A DNA stretch of 64,000 nucleotides. Origin: Roseovarius sp. THAF27. GTDB taxonomy: Bacteria; Pseudomonadota; Alphaproteobacteria; Rhodobacterales; Rhodobacteraceae. The notes under the pieces are model-generated. The model was not told where the DNA came from. It ran no database searches and was given only the letters and a program-made list of their open reading frames with translations. A program made the translations under genes and the position numbers. This document shows positions 23,860-32,761 of the stretch, piece after piece. The DNA lies in contig NZ_CP045393.1 of assembly GCF_009363655.1 (NCBI RefSeq), positions 310,001 through 374,000 of the forward strand, in the 5' to 3' direction. Position 1 is the stretch's first letter. Each line of letters begins with the position of its first letter.

Positions 23860-26304
23860 ATGGCTGATCTGCCGAAAAACGCGAAAGTGGTCATCATCGG
23901 CGGGGGCGTCGTGGGATGCTCGGTGCTGTATCACCTGGCCAGGAAAGGGTGGAGCGACTGCGTTCTACTGGAGAAGAACGAGCTGACCGCCGGCAGCACG
24001 TGGCACGCGGCGGGGAACGTGCCGACCTTCTCGACCAGCTGGGGGATTATGAACATGCAGCGGTATTCCACCGAGCTTTATGCCCGGCTGGGGGGCGAGG
24101 TGGACTATCCGATGAACTATCACCAGACCGGGTCGATCCGGCTGGCGCATTCCAAGGAGCGGATGCAGGAGTTCGAGCGCGCCCGCGGCATGGGCAGGCA
24201 TCAGGGGATGGAGCTGGAAATCCTGACCCCCGACGAGATCAAGGCGCGGTATCCGTTCATCGAGACGCATGACATCGTGGGCGCGCTCTATGACCCGAAC
24301 GACGGCGATATCGACCCGGCGCAGGTGACGCAGGCGCTGGCCAAGGGCGCGCGGGACATGGGGGCGACGATCGCGCGGTTCTGTCCGGCGACGGGCGTGA
24401 CGCAGGATGGCGACAGCTGGATCATGCATACGGACAAGGGCGATATCGCTTGTGATTTCGTGGTGAACGCGGCCGGGTATTATGCTCAGACGGTGGGCGA
24501 GTGGTTCAAGCCCTATGGCGGGCGGACCGTGCCGATGATGGTGATGAGCCATCAATACGTGCTGACCGACGAGATCCCCGAGGTCGAGGCCTACAGCAAG
24601 GAGACGGGCCGCAAGCTGCCGCTGCTGCGCGACGTGGACGTGTCCTATTACTTCCGGCAGGAGAAGCACGGGTTCAACATCGGCCCCTACGAGCCCAATT
24701 GCCGCGCGCATTGGGTAGAGCCCTCGGACCCGATGCCCGAGGATTTCAGCTTTCAACTGTGGTCGGACGATCTTGAGCGAATCGAGGATATCGTGGCGGA
24801 TTCGATGGAGCGGGTGCCGGTGGCGGGTACGGCGGGGATCAGCCGGATCATCAACGGGCCCATCCCCTATGCGCCCGACGGCCTGCCCCTGCTGGGGCCG
24901 ATGCCGGGGGTGAAGAATGCGTTCGAGGCCTGTGTCTTTACCTTCGGGATCGCGCAGGGGGGCGGGGCTGGCAAGGTGCTGGCCGAGTGGATCGTGGACG
25001 GCGCGCCCGAGTGGGACATGTGGTCGGTCGACCCACGCCGCTATACCGACTACACCGATCACGACTATTGCGTCGCCAAGGGGATGGAGGTCTACGGCAA
25101 CGAATACGCCATGCATTTTCCGTGGCACGAATGGCCCGCGGGGCGCGACAAGAAGCTGTCGCCCAATCACGGCAAGGTGCTGGAACTGGGCGGCGTGATG
25201 GGGGCCTATAACGGCTGGGAGCGGGCCAACTGGTTCGCGCAGCCGGATGACGACACGTCGGAGGGGAGCACGCATACGTGGAACCGCAAGGGCCCGTGGG
25301 ATCAGCGCATCCGCGAGGAATGCGAAGCGGTGCGCGATGCCTGTGGCGTGCTGGACCTGCCGGGCTTTTCGCGGTTCAGGGTGCAGGGCGCGGGGGCCGA
25401 TGAGTGGCTGCGCGGCTTCGTGACCGGCGGGCTGCCCAAGGTGGGGCGGATGAACCTGGTTTACGTCGCCAATACCCAAGGGCGGATCGTGACGGAGTTT
25501 TCCTGTATCCGGCTGGCGGAGAACGATTTCGTTCTGATCACTGCGGCCACGGCGCAATGGCATGATGGGGAGCTCATTCGGAACAGCGTGCCGGAAGGTG
25601 TGACCGTGACCGAGACGACGACCGAGCGGTCGGCACTGCTCGTGGCAGGGCCGAAGAGCCGCGAGGTGCTGGCGGGGATCAGCGATGCGGATCTGGAGGC
25701 CGGGTGGCTGAGCCATCAGCACTGCACGGTGGCGGGGCGGCCCGCGTTCCTGATCCGGGTGAGTTTCACCGGCGAGCTGGGCTGGGAGGTTCATGCCGAC
25801 AATCCCGAGATGCCTGGGATCTACGAGGCGATACTGGAGGCGGGCGCGAAGCCCTTCGGGATGTATGCGCTGAACAGCTTGCGGGTCGAGAAAGGGTACC
25901 GGGCTTGGAAGGGCGACCTGAGCACAGATTACTCGATGTTGGAAGCCGGGCTGGAGCGGTTCGTGAAGTTCGACAAGGACCAGGACTTCACCGGCAAGGC
26001 GGCGCTGCTGGCGGAGAAACAGCAGGGACGCAAGAAAGCCTTTGCGCCGCTGATCATCGACGCGGGCGAGGCGGATGCGCCCTATATGTCGACGATCTGG
26101 AGCGGCGACGAGATCGTGGGCGAGACCACGAGCGGCGCGTGGGGCTACCGGGTGAATGCGAGCGTGGCGCTGGCGATGTTGCGGACGGACGTGGCGGCGG
26201 CGGGCACGGAACTGGAAGTGGAGATCTATGGCGAGCGGCGCCGCGCGGTCGTGCAGCCGGATCAGCCGCTTTGGGACCCCGAGAACGCGCGGCTGCGGGC
26301 CTGA
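23860..26304 (+). CDS. FAD-dependent GcvT-fused dehydrogenase, dimethylglycine/sarcosine dehydrogenase-like (paralogue 1)
   Basis: An 814-residue two-module enzyme. The N-terminal DAO/FAD domain (about 1-390) has VVIIGGGVVGCS and STWHAAG, whose His49 corresponds to the covalent FAD-linking His of mammalian dimethylglycine dehydrogenase. The C-terminal GcvT and barrel domains (about 430-814) include SFTGELGWEVH and a folate-type binding region. In the family the FAD half oxidises an N-methyl group and the GcvT half passes the C1 unit to tetrahydrofolate. The residues after WHAAG (NVPTFSTSWG) differ from paralogue 2, suggesting another substrate. Start ATG 23860 matches MxDLPK of paralogue 2 and follows GGGGAGAG. 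Confidence 0.87.
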   Translation: MADLPKNAKVVIIGGGVVGCSVLYHLARKGWSDCVLLEKNELTAGSTWHAAGNVPTFSTSWGIMNMQRYSTELYARLGGEVDYPMNYHQTGSIRLAHSKERMQEFERARGMGRHQGMELEILTPDEIKARYPFIETHDIVGALYDPNDGDIDPAQVTQALAKGARDMGATIARFCPATGVTQDGDSWIMHTDKGDIACDFVVNAAGYYAQTVGEWFKPYGGRTVPMMVMSHQYVLTDEIPEVEAYSKETGRKLPLLRDVDVSYYFRQEKHGFNIGPYEPNCRAHWVEPSDPMPEDFSFQLWSDDLERIEDIVADSMERVPVAGTAGISRIINGPIPYAPDGLPLLGPMPGVKNAFEACVFTFGIAQGGGAGKVLAEWIVDGAPEWDMWSVDPRRYTDYTDHDYCVAKGMEVYGNEYAMHFPWHEWPAGRDKKLSPNHGKVLELGGVMGAYNGWERANWFAQPDDDTSEGSTHTWNRKGPWDQRIREECEAVRDACGVLDLPGFSRFRVQGAGADEWLRGFVTGGLPKVGRMNLVYVANTQGRIVTEFSCIRLAENDFVLITAATAQWHDGELIRNSVPEGVTVTETTTERSALLVAGPKSREVLAGISDADLEAGWLSHQHCTVAGRPAFLIRVSFTGELGWEVHADNPEMPGIYEAILEAGAKPFGMYALNSLRVEKGYRAWKGDLSTDYSMLEAGLERFVKFDKDQDFTGKAALLAEKQQGRKKAFAPLIIDAGEADAPYMSTIWSGDEIVGETTSGAWGYRVNASVALAMLRTDVAAAGTELEVEIYGERRRAVVQPDQPLWDPENARLRA

Positions 26305-26308
26305 GCCG

Positions 26309-26866
26309 ATGACGTTTCAAGTGACATTCAAGGACAAGCCGCCCATCGCGATGGAGGTGCACAGGGCGGAATTGCGGCTTGCCTTGAAGCGGCAGAAAGG
26401 TCTTTTGCTGGATGTGAACCTGCTTGGCACGCGGCCGGGCCTGACGACTGATGACCGGGCCGCGCCGGGATGGGACGCGCCGGTCGGGCTGAACCTTGTG
26501 GTCAGCGACCACGTCGTGCCGGACGACCGCACGGGGTTGCGCGGGCGCACCGTTGTCTATGACGGCGTGCCTGAGTTTGACCAGGGGTTCTTCTATTACT
26601 GGGATCACGAAAGCCTTGCTCGTCTTGGTTTCGCTCTGCGATGTGATGCGACGGGCGATTATGCGGTCGAGGCCGAAGGGCAGAGTGAGAGCGGGCACGT
26701 GTTTCGCGTGGACTTGCCGCTGCACCTGCTGTCGGTGACAGCGGAGGCCGGGATGGAGCCGGGCGCGGATTTGGCACGCGCGTTGTTCCCGGATGGCGTG
26801 AAGGTGAGCGTGAAAGAGATGCGGGCGGGCGGCGTGATTGCGCAGCCGGAAGGGACAGCCCCATGA
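26309..26866 (+). CDS. Uncharacterised protein, possible distant relative of the 224-residue protein downstream
   Basis: A 185-residue protein I do not recognise. It is rich in alternating hydrophobic/polar stretches, suggesting beta structure, with no signal peptide, cysteine cluster or known motif. By eye its LRGRTVVYDG, then LGFALRCDATGDYAVEAEG and FRVDLPL match in order the LDGVTVDFDW, LKLSLSH..DRYRVQVQA and EIDADLPL of the other uncharacterised protein in this unit. It begins four bases after the stop of paralogue 1, as the other sits directly beside paralogue 2. That pairing suggests an accessory role for each dehydrogenase. Its stop overlaps the next gene (ATGA). Confidence 0.7.
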   Translation: MTFQVTFKDKPPIAMEVHRAELRLALKRQKGLLLDVNLLGTRPGLTTDDRAAPGWDAPVGLNLVVSDHVVPDDRTGLRGRTVVYDGVPEFDQGFFYYWDHESLARLGFALRCDATGDYAVEAEGQSESGHVFRVDLPLHLLSVTAEAGMEPGADLARALFPDGVKVSVKEMRAGGVIAQPEGTAP

Positions 26867-27489
26867 GTATCGAGACCTACCTGATCTATCTTGGCGTGCT
26901 GGCGGCGTTTTTCCTGACGCCGCCGGATACCAGTCAGTTGCTGATTATTTCCAACAGCCTGCGGCACGGGTTGCGGCGGTCGCTGGCGACGGTGGCGGGC
27001 GACCTCAGTGCCAACGCAGTGCAGATGACGCTGGCCGCCTTCGGCTTGACGGCGGTGATCGCGGCCAATGCCGATGCGCTGTGGGTCGTGAAATGGGCGG
27101 GGGTCGCGTACCTGGTCTGGATCGGGCTGCGGCTGATGTTTACGCGAGGCGGGGCCGAGGCCCCGGGGTCTGCGGCCAAGGGGCGGCTGTTCCGGCAGGG
27201 CTTTGTCACCTCGTCGGCCAATCCCTATGCGGTGGTGTTCTTCGGGGCGCTGTTTCCGCAGTTCATCGACGCGAGCGCGCCGATCCTGCCGCAACTTTTG
27301 GTGCTGGGCGTGACCTACCTGGTGGTGGACGGTCTGGTGCTGCTCTTGTGGGGGTGGGCCGCGACGCGGACCTTGGGGCGCGTCAAGGCGCTGACGGGGG
27401 TGTGGATCAACCGGGTCAGCGGGGCGCTGATGGTGGGCGCGGCGGTGCTGTTGGGGCTGAAGGATCTGGACAAGGGGGCGGCGCGATGA
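26863..27489 (+). CDS. LysE/RhtB-family exporter (second copy)
   Basis: A 208-residue inner-membrane exporter. The LysE signature is modified: TPPDTSQLLIISNSLRHGLRRS replaces the usual TPGPN. The central TSSANPYAVVFFGALFPQFID and about six hydrophobic segments fit the family. ATG overlaps the preceding stop and its own stop overlaps the following gene, so it is translated in a coupled row. It is only distantly similar to the first LysE copy of the unit, hinting at a different exported compound. Confidence 0.87.
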   Translation: MSIETYLIYLGVLAAFFLTPPDTSQLLIISNSLRHGLRRSLATVAGDLSANAVQMTLAAFGLTAVIAANADALWVVKWAGVAYLVWIGLRLMFTRGGAEAPGSAAKGRLFRQGFVTSSANPYAVVFFGALFPQFIDASAPILPQLLVLGVTYLVVDGLVLLLWGWAATRTLGRVKALTGVWINRVSGALMVGAAVLLGLKDLDKGAAR

Positions 27490-28556
27490 GCCTGCCGGAG
27501 ACCATGTCGGGCGTGTACCTGACCGGCCATGGCGGGCCGGACAAGCTGGAATGGCGCGAGGATATTCCCGTGCCACGGCCCGGGCCGGGCAAGGTGTTGG
27601 TGCGGGTGCTGGCGGCGGGGGTGAACAACACCGACATCAACACGCGCGAGGGCTGGTATTCGGCGGATGTGACAGGGGCGACCGGAGAATTGCAGGATGG
27701 AGTCGAGGCGGGCGGCTGGTCCGGGGCGCTGGACTTTCCGCGGATCCAGGGCGGGGACCTGTGCGGCGAGGTCGTGGCGCTGGGCGCGGGCGTGCGCGCG
27801 GTGGCAGAGGGGATGCGGGTGATCTGCCCGATCAACCAGCCGCGCCCGACCGACGACAACCCGGTGGGGTTCGAGGCGTTGGGCTCGGAATATGACGGCG
27901 CGTTCGCGCAGTATTGCGTGGTGCCGGAGGGAGATCTATTCGACGTCACTGATGCGCCGTTGAGCGACGTAGAACTGGCGGCGATCCCGTGTGCCTTCGG
28001 CACGGCGGCGGGGCTGCTGGACCGGGCCGGTGTGAGTGAGGGGCAAAGCGTGCTGATCACCGGAGCATCCGGTGGCGTAGGGTTGGCGGCGGTGCAACTG
28101 GCCACGGCGCTGGGGGCGAAGGTCACGGGGGTGTCCTCGGCACCCAAGGCCGATTGTGTGAGCGATGCGGGGGCTGTGGCGGTGATCGGGCGGGATGACG
28201 TGCCGACTGCCGATACGTTTCACGCGGTGATCGACTTGGTGGCCGGGCCGGGCTGGGGCGCGCTGATCGACGCGCTGCGGCCGGGGGGGCATTACACGGT
28301 GGCGGGGGCCATCGCGGGGCCGGTGGTGGAGGCGGATCTGCGGCGCATCTATCTGCGGGACATCACGATCCACGGCTGTACCTTCCAGTCGCGCGCGGTC
28401 TTTGCCCGCCTGGTCGGGATGGTGCGGCACGGGGCCGTGAAACCGCTGATCGCCAAGACGTTTCCCATGCGAGAGATTGACAGTGCGCAGGAAGAGTTCA
28501 TGTCGAAGCGACATGCCGGGAAGCTGGTGCTGATCCCGGATGGCATCGACATCTGA
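27486..28556 (+). CDS. MDR-superfamily alcohol dehydrogenase/quinone oxidoreductase-like protein
   Basis: A 356-residue medium-chain dehydrogenase/reductase. The GroES-like half has PRPGPGKVLVRVLAAGVNNTDIN, and the Rossmann half has VLITGASGGVGLAAVQLA around residue 190, which binds NAD(P)H. GGDLCGEVVALG in the middle is typical. The classical catalytic zinc ligands are not obvious, so a zinc-independent quinone reductase type is more likely than a zinc alcohol dehydrogenase. Its place between an exporter and a methyltransferase gene suggests a role in processing an aldehyde or related product, but that is a guess. Confidence 0.82.
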   Translation: MSLPETMSGVYLTGHGGPDKLEWREDIPVPRPGPGKVLVRVLAAGVNNTDINTREGWYSADVTGATGELQDGVEAGGWSGALDFPRIQGGDLCGEVVALGAGVRAVAEGMRVICPINQPRPTDDNPVGFEALGSEYDGAFAQYCVVPEGDLFDVTDAPLSDVELAAIPCAFGTAAGLLDRAGVSEGQSVLITGASGGVGLAAVQLATALGAKVTGVSSAPKADCVSDAGAVAVIGRDDVPTADTFHAVIDLVAGPGWGALIDALRPGGHYTVAGAIAGPVVEADLRRIYLRDITIHGCTFQSRAVFARLVGMVRHGAVKPLIAKTFPMREIDSAQEEFMSKRHAGKLVLIPDGIDI

Positions 28557-28578
28557 ACAAGGGCGCGGGAGGAAAGAC

Positions 28579-29478
28579 TTGGCACAAGTTACGCTGTTGG
28601 ACGGCTCGATCGGGCAGGAGCTGGTGAAACGGTCCGGTGACCGGGCGACGCCGCTGTGGTCGACACAGGTGATGATCGACCATCCCAAGCTGGTGGGCGA
28701 GGTGCACCTGGACTATTTCAACGTCGGCGCAACGGTGGCCACGACCAACACCTACGCGGTGCTGCGCGACCGACTGGTGCGGATCGGGTTGGAGGACAAG
28801 GTCGGGCAATTGACCGATACGGCGGTGCGGGCCGCGCGCCGGGCCCGGGCGGCAAGCGGTGGCAAGGGCCGGGTGGCGGGCGCCATCGGGCCGCTGGTGC
28901 AGTCCTACAAGCCCGAGACCTGCCCGCCCCCTGCCGAGGCCGCGAAGATGTATGCCGAGCCGGTCGGTTTGATGAAGGACCACGTGGACCTGTTCCTGCT
29001 GGAGACGATGTCGTCGGTGGACCAGGCCGAGGGCGCGCTGAGGGCCGTGACGGGGCAGGGCCTGCCGGTGTGGCTGGCGGTGAGCGTTGATGATCATGAC
29101 GGCACGCGCCTGCGCTCGGGCGAGCCGGTGGCGGACCTGGCGGAGACCGTGGCCAGGCATGCGCCCGACGCGGTACTGGTGAACTGTTCGCGCCCCGAGG
29201 TGATTGGGGCGGCACTGGAGGTGATCAAGGGGTTCGGCGTGCCGTTCGGCGCCTATGGCAACGGGTTCGCGGAAATCAGCGAAGGATTCCTGGGCGATGC
29301 GCCCACCGTCGACGCGCTGGAGCAGCGCAAGGACATGGGGCCGCTGGATTATGCCGAATATGTCATGGGCTGGGTCGGGCAGGGGGCCACCATCGTCGGC
29401 GGCTGCTGCGAGATCGGGCCGGCGCATATCGCGGAGATTGCCCGCAGCCTTCAGGCGGCGGGGCACGAGATCGTATGA
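28579..29478 (+). CDS. Homocysteine S-methyltransferase-family protein (betaine-homocysteine methyltransferase-like)
   Basis: A 299-residue zinc-dependent methyltransferase (PF02574). It should transfer a methyl group to homocysteine to make methionine, from glycine betaine, a methylated sulfur compound, or S-methylmethionine. The three zinc thiolates are visible: Cys203 in LVNCSRPE and Cys276-Cys277 in VGGCCEIGPAHI. The start is taken as TTG 28579, since GGAGG lies six bases before it; an ATG at 28540 would overlap the preceding gene by 17 bases. With two dimethylglycine-dehydrogenase-like neighbours, betaine as methyl donor is the most economical reading. Confidence 0.85.
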   Translation: MAQVTLLDGSIGQELVKRSGDRATPLWSTQVMIDHPKLVGEVHLDYFNVGATVATTNTYAVLRDRLVRIGLEDKVGQLTDTAVRAARRARAASGGKGRVAGAIGPLVQSYKPETCPPPAEAAKMYAEPVGLMKDHVDLFLLETMSSVDQAEGALRAVTGQGLPVWLAVSVDDHDGTRLRSGEPVADLAETVARHAPDAVLVNCSRPEVIGAALEVIKGFGVPFGAYGNGFAEISEGFLGDAPTVDALEQRKDMGPLDYAEYVMGWVGQGATIVGGCCEIGPAHIAEIARSLQAAGHEIV

Positions 29479-29491
29479 AGGAGGTGACGAG

Positions 29492-30166
29492 ATGAGTGAC
29501 GGCACGCTTCCCCCCGGCATGGTCCCGGCAAGTGGGCGATTCCGCTATGAAAGCAAAGAGTTCGGGCGGCTGGATTTCGACGTGAGCCATGCGAAGTTCA
29601 TCCTGTGGAAGAGTTTTGAGAACGAGCAGGAGACCGAGGGCGTTCAGCTGAACATCATGATCGCGGCGCGCCCGCAGGAGATCCCGCACGAGAGCGGCGA
29701 TGCGGATATGGCCTATCTGCTGGCGCCCGCGCTGACGACGGAATGGCTGACGATTCGCGAGGCCGATCTGGCCAGCCGGGACCGGGGTGCGCTGGACGGT
29801 GTGACGGTCGATTTCGATTGGGACAGGACGCCCGATGTGCCGGAGGCGCCGGCGGCCATTCAGGAAGGGTCTTACGGGTCGACCGATGTGCTGAAGCTGT
29901 CGCTGAGCCATGTGCCGCCGGATCGGTACCGGGTGCAGGTGCAGGCGAAGGACGAGTTCGGGCGCGCGTGCGAGATCGACGCCGATCTGCCGCTGTTCGA
30001 GGTCGGGGCAAGCAACTATTCGATGTCGCGGCCAAGGGCGGTCGAGCACTGGCTCGAGCGGCATTTCGAGCGTGATGGCTTGCACGTCGAATGGCGCACG
30101 GTGGGGCCGATGACCAACCAGTGGCAGAACCTTTATGCCGCGTTCAAGGAGACTGGCGATGAGTGA
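29492..30166 (+). CDS. Uncharacterised protein adjoining dehydrogenase paralogue 2
   Basis: A 224-residue protein without a family I can name. It is cytosolic by appearance and probably rich in beta strands. The order of short motifs (LDGVTVDFDW, LKLSLSH, RYRVQVQAKDEFG, EIDADLPLF) parallels the 185-residue unknown protein in the same unit, suggesting distant homology. The N- and C-terminal parts, including AVEHWLERHFERDGLHVEW, have no counterpart there. GGAGGTGACGAG precedes ATG 29492. The stop overlaps the dehydrogenase start by eight bases, so the two proteins are probably made together and may interact. Confidence 0.7.
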   Translation: MSDGTLPPGMVPASGRFRYESKEFGRLDFDVSHAKFILWKSFENEQETEGVQLNIMIAARPQEIPHESGDADMAYLLAPALTTEWLTIREADLASRDRGALDGVTVDFDWDRTPDVPEAPAAIQEGSYGSTDVLKLSLSHVPPDRYRVQVQAKDEFGRACEIDADLPLFEVGASNYSMSRPRAVEHWLERHFERDGLHVEWRTVGPMTNQWQNLYAAFKETGDE

Positions 30167-32609
30167 CCTTCCGAAGCACGCCCGCGTGGTGATTATCGGC
30201 GGCGGCGTGGTGGGATGTTCCGTGGCTTATCACCTGGCCAAGCTGGGCTGGCAGGACGTGGTGCTGCTGGAGCGCAAGCAACTGACCAGCGGGACGACGT
30301 GGCACGCGGCAGGGCTGATCGGGCAGTTGCGGGCCAGTGCCAACATGACGAAGCTGGCACGCTATTCGGCGGAGCTGTATCGCGGGCTGGAGGACGAGAC
30401 CGGCGTGGCGACGGGCCTGCGGCAGGGCGGGTCGATTTCGGTCGCGCTGACGCCCGAGCGGCGCGAGGAACTGAACCGGCAGGCGGCCATGGCGCGGGCC
30501 TTTGGCGTGCCGGTTGATGAACTGTCGCCGGACGAGATCAAGCAGAGATACGGGCATATCAACCTTGATGGCGTGACCGGGGGTGTCTGGTTGCCGACTG
30601 ACGGGCAGGCCGACCCGGCGAATATCGCGCTGGCGCTGGCCAAGGGGGCGCGGCAGAACGGGGCGCTGGTGAAGGAGCGGGTGAAGGTCACCGGCATCGC
30701 GCGGGATGGCCGTCGGGTGACGGGCGTGGACTGGGCCGCCGACGCGGGCGGCGAGACCGGCCATATCGCCTGCGACACGATCGTGAACTGCGCGGGCATG
30801 TGGGGCCACGCCGTGGGGCGCATGGCGGGCGTGAACGTGCCGCTTCATGCCTGCGAGCATTTCTATATCGTCACCGAGGGCATCGACGGGCTGGGGCAAC
30901 TGCCGGTGCTGCGGGTGCCGGATGAATGTGCCTATTACAAGGAAGATGCGGGCAAGATCCTGCTGGGGGCATTCGAGCCGAACGCCAAGCCTTGGGGGAT
31001 GAACGGCATTCCCGACAGTTTCGAGTTCGACCAGTTGCCCGAGGATTTCGACCATTTCGAGCCGATTCTTGAGGCGGCGGTTCACCGGATGCCGATGCTG
31101 GCCGAGGCTGGAATTCACACGTTCTTCAACGGGCCGGAGAGTTTCACTCCGGATGACGCCTATCATCTGGGCCTTGCGCCCGAGATGGACAATGTGTGGG
31201 TGGCTGCCGGGTTCAACTCGATCGGGATCCAAAGCGCGGGCGGCGCGGGGCACGCGCTGAGCCAGTGGATGGACAGCGGCGAGAAGCCGTTCGATCTGGG
31301 CGACGTGGACATTGCCCGGATGCAGCCGTTCCAGGGGAACCGGCATTATCTGTATCAACGGTCGAAGGAGACGCTGGGGCTGCTCTACGCCGATCACTTT
31401 CCCTTCCTGCAAAAGCGCACGGCGCGGGGCGTGCGGCGGTCGCCGTTTCATCATCACCTGCTGGAACGCGGCGCGGTGATGGGAGAGATTGCCGGCTGGG
31501 AGCGGGCGAACTGGTTTGCGACGGACGGTCAGGAGCGGGAGTATCGCTATGGCTGGGGGCGGCAGAACTGGTTCGAGAACGCCGCGGCCGAGCATCGCGC
31601 GATCCGTACCGGCGTGGGGATGTACGACATGTCGAGCTTCGGCAAGATCCGGGTCGAGGGGCCGGATGCGGAGGCGTTTCTGAACCATGTGGGTGGCGGC
31701 GACTATTCGGTGCCGAATGGAAAGATCGTCTACGCCCAGTTCCTGAACGACCGCGGCGGGATCGAGGCGGACGTGACGGTGACGCGTCTGAGCGAGACGG
31801 CGTATCTGGTGGTGACGCCCGCCGCGACGCGGCTGGCGGACCAGACCTGGATGGCGCGGCACCGGGGTGATCTCAACGTCGTGATCACCGATGTGACGGC
31901 AGGCGAAGGCGTGCTGGCGGTGATGGGGCCGGATGCCCGCAAATTGATGCAGGCGGTCAGCCCGAATGATTTCTCCAACGCGGCCAACCCGTTCGGCACG
32001 GCGCAGGAGATCGAGCTGGGCATGGGGCTCGCCCGGGTTCACCGGGTCAGCTACGTCGGAGAGTTGGGCTGGGAGATTTACATCGGTGCCGACATGGCGG
32101 GGCATGCGTTCGAGACGCTATACGACGCGGGGCAAGCGCATGGGCTGAAGCTTTGCGGGATGCACATGATGGATTCGTGCCGGATCGAGAAGGGGTTCCG
32201 GCATTTCGGGCATGACATCACCTGCGAGGATCACGTGCTGGAGGCGGGGCTGGGCTTTGCGGTGAAGACCTCGAAACCGGATTTCATCGGGCGCGACGCG
32301 GTGCTGCGCAAGAAGGAGGCGGGGCTGACCAAGCGGCTGCTGCAGTTCCGGCTGACCGACCCCGAGCCGATGGTCTATCATAACGAGCCCGTGCTGCGGG
32401 ACGGGGAGATCGTGGGCTACCTCAGTTCGGGGGCGTATGGTCATCACCTGGGTGGGGCGATCGGCATGGGTTATGTGCCTTGCGCCGGGGAAAGCGCCGA
32501 GCAAGTGCTGGCCTCGAGCTACGAGATCGACGTGGCGGGCACGCGGGTGAAGGCGGAGGCGTCTTTGCGTCCGATGTACGACCCGAATTCGGAGCGCGTG
32601 AAGGTTTGA
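30159..32609 (+). CDS. FAD-dependent GcvT-fused dehydrogenase, dimethylglycine/sarcosine dehydrogenase-like (paralogue 2)
   Basis: An 816-residue two-module flavoprotein with the same plan as paralogue 1. The FAD fold VVIIGGGVVGCS is followed by TTWHAAGL, with His49 as the probable covalent FAD site. The GcvT half includes GWERANWFA at the junction, SYVGELGWEIY and a C-terminal LSSGAYGHHLGGAIGMGYV block that fits the dimethylglycine/sarcosine dehydrogenase group well. It probably oxidatively demethylates an N-methylated glycine and donates the methylene group to tetrahydrofolate. It is the last gene of the unit; a hairpin lies about 70 bases downstream. Confidence 0.88.
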   Translation: MSDLPKHARVVIIGGGVVGCSVAYHLAKLGWQDVVLLERKQLTSGTTWHAAGLIGQLRASANMTKLARYSAELYRGLEDETGVATGLRQGGSISVALTPERREELNRQAAMARAFGVPVDELSPDEIKQRYGHINLDGVTGGVWLPTDGQADPANIALALAKGARQNGALVKERVKVTGIARDGRRVTGVDWAADAGGETGHIACDTIVNCAGMWGHAVGRMAGVNVPLHACEHFYIVTEGIDGLGQLPVLRVPDECAYYKEDAGKILLGAFEPNAKPWGMNGIPDSFEFDQLPEDFDHFEPILEAAVHRMPMLAEAGIHTFFNGPESFTPDDAYHLGLAPEMDNVWVAAGFNSIGIQSAGGAGHALSQWMDSGEKPFDLGDVDIARMQPFQGNRHYLYQRSKETLGLLYADHFPFLQKRTARGVRRSPFHHHLLERGAVMGEIAGWERANWFATDGQEREYRYGWGRQNWFENAAAEHRAIRTGVGMYDMSSFGKIRVEGPDAEAFLNHVGGGDYSVPNGKIVYAQFLNDRGGIEADVTVTRLSETAYLVVTPAATRLADQTWMARHRGDLNVVITDVTAGEGVLAVMGPDARKLMQAVSPNDFSNAANPFGTAQEIELGMGLARVHRVSYVGELGWEIYIGADMAGHAFETLYDAGQAHGLKLCGMHMMDSCRIEKGFRHFGHDITCEDHVLEAGLGFAVKTSKPDFIGRDAVLRKKEAGLTKRLLQFRLTDPEPMVYHNEPVLRDGEIVGYLSSGAYGHHLGGAIGMGYVPCAGESAEQVLASSYEIDVAGTRVKAEASLRPMYDPNSERVKV

Positions 32610-32681
32610 TGCCTGCGGCGGGGGTATTCCAAAACGGATGAGAGGCGGGCGGCTTTCACTGTTCCGGAAAAACTCCGGGGG

Positions 32682-32699
32682 TTGGGGGCTGGCCCCCAA
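32682..32699. terminator. Hairpin between convergent operons
   Basis: TTGGGGG and CCCCCAA form a perfect seven-pair stem with loop CTGG. It stands between the converging demethylation unit and the capsule operon and may end both. A weaker related GGGGCTGGTCCCC hairpin follows about fifteen bases later. No T run is present. Confidence 0.5.
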
Positions 32700-32761
32700 T
32701 TCAACCTGAGTTTTGGGGCTGGTCCCCGATCAACGAAGACAGCGTGGCGCCGCCAGTCCGC

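Noticed and set aside
27486..28556. Glutathione-dependent formaldehyde dehydrogenase in the demethylation unit
   Set aside because: The protein lacks the recognisable zinc-ligand pattern of class III alcohol dehydrogenases and fits the quinone-oxidoreductase side of the superfamily better.
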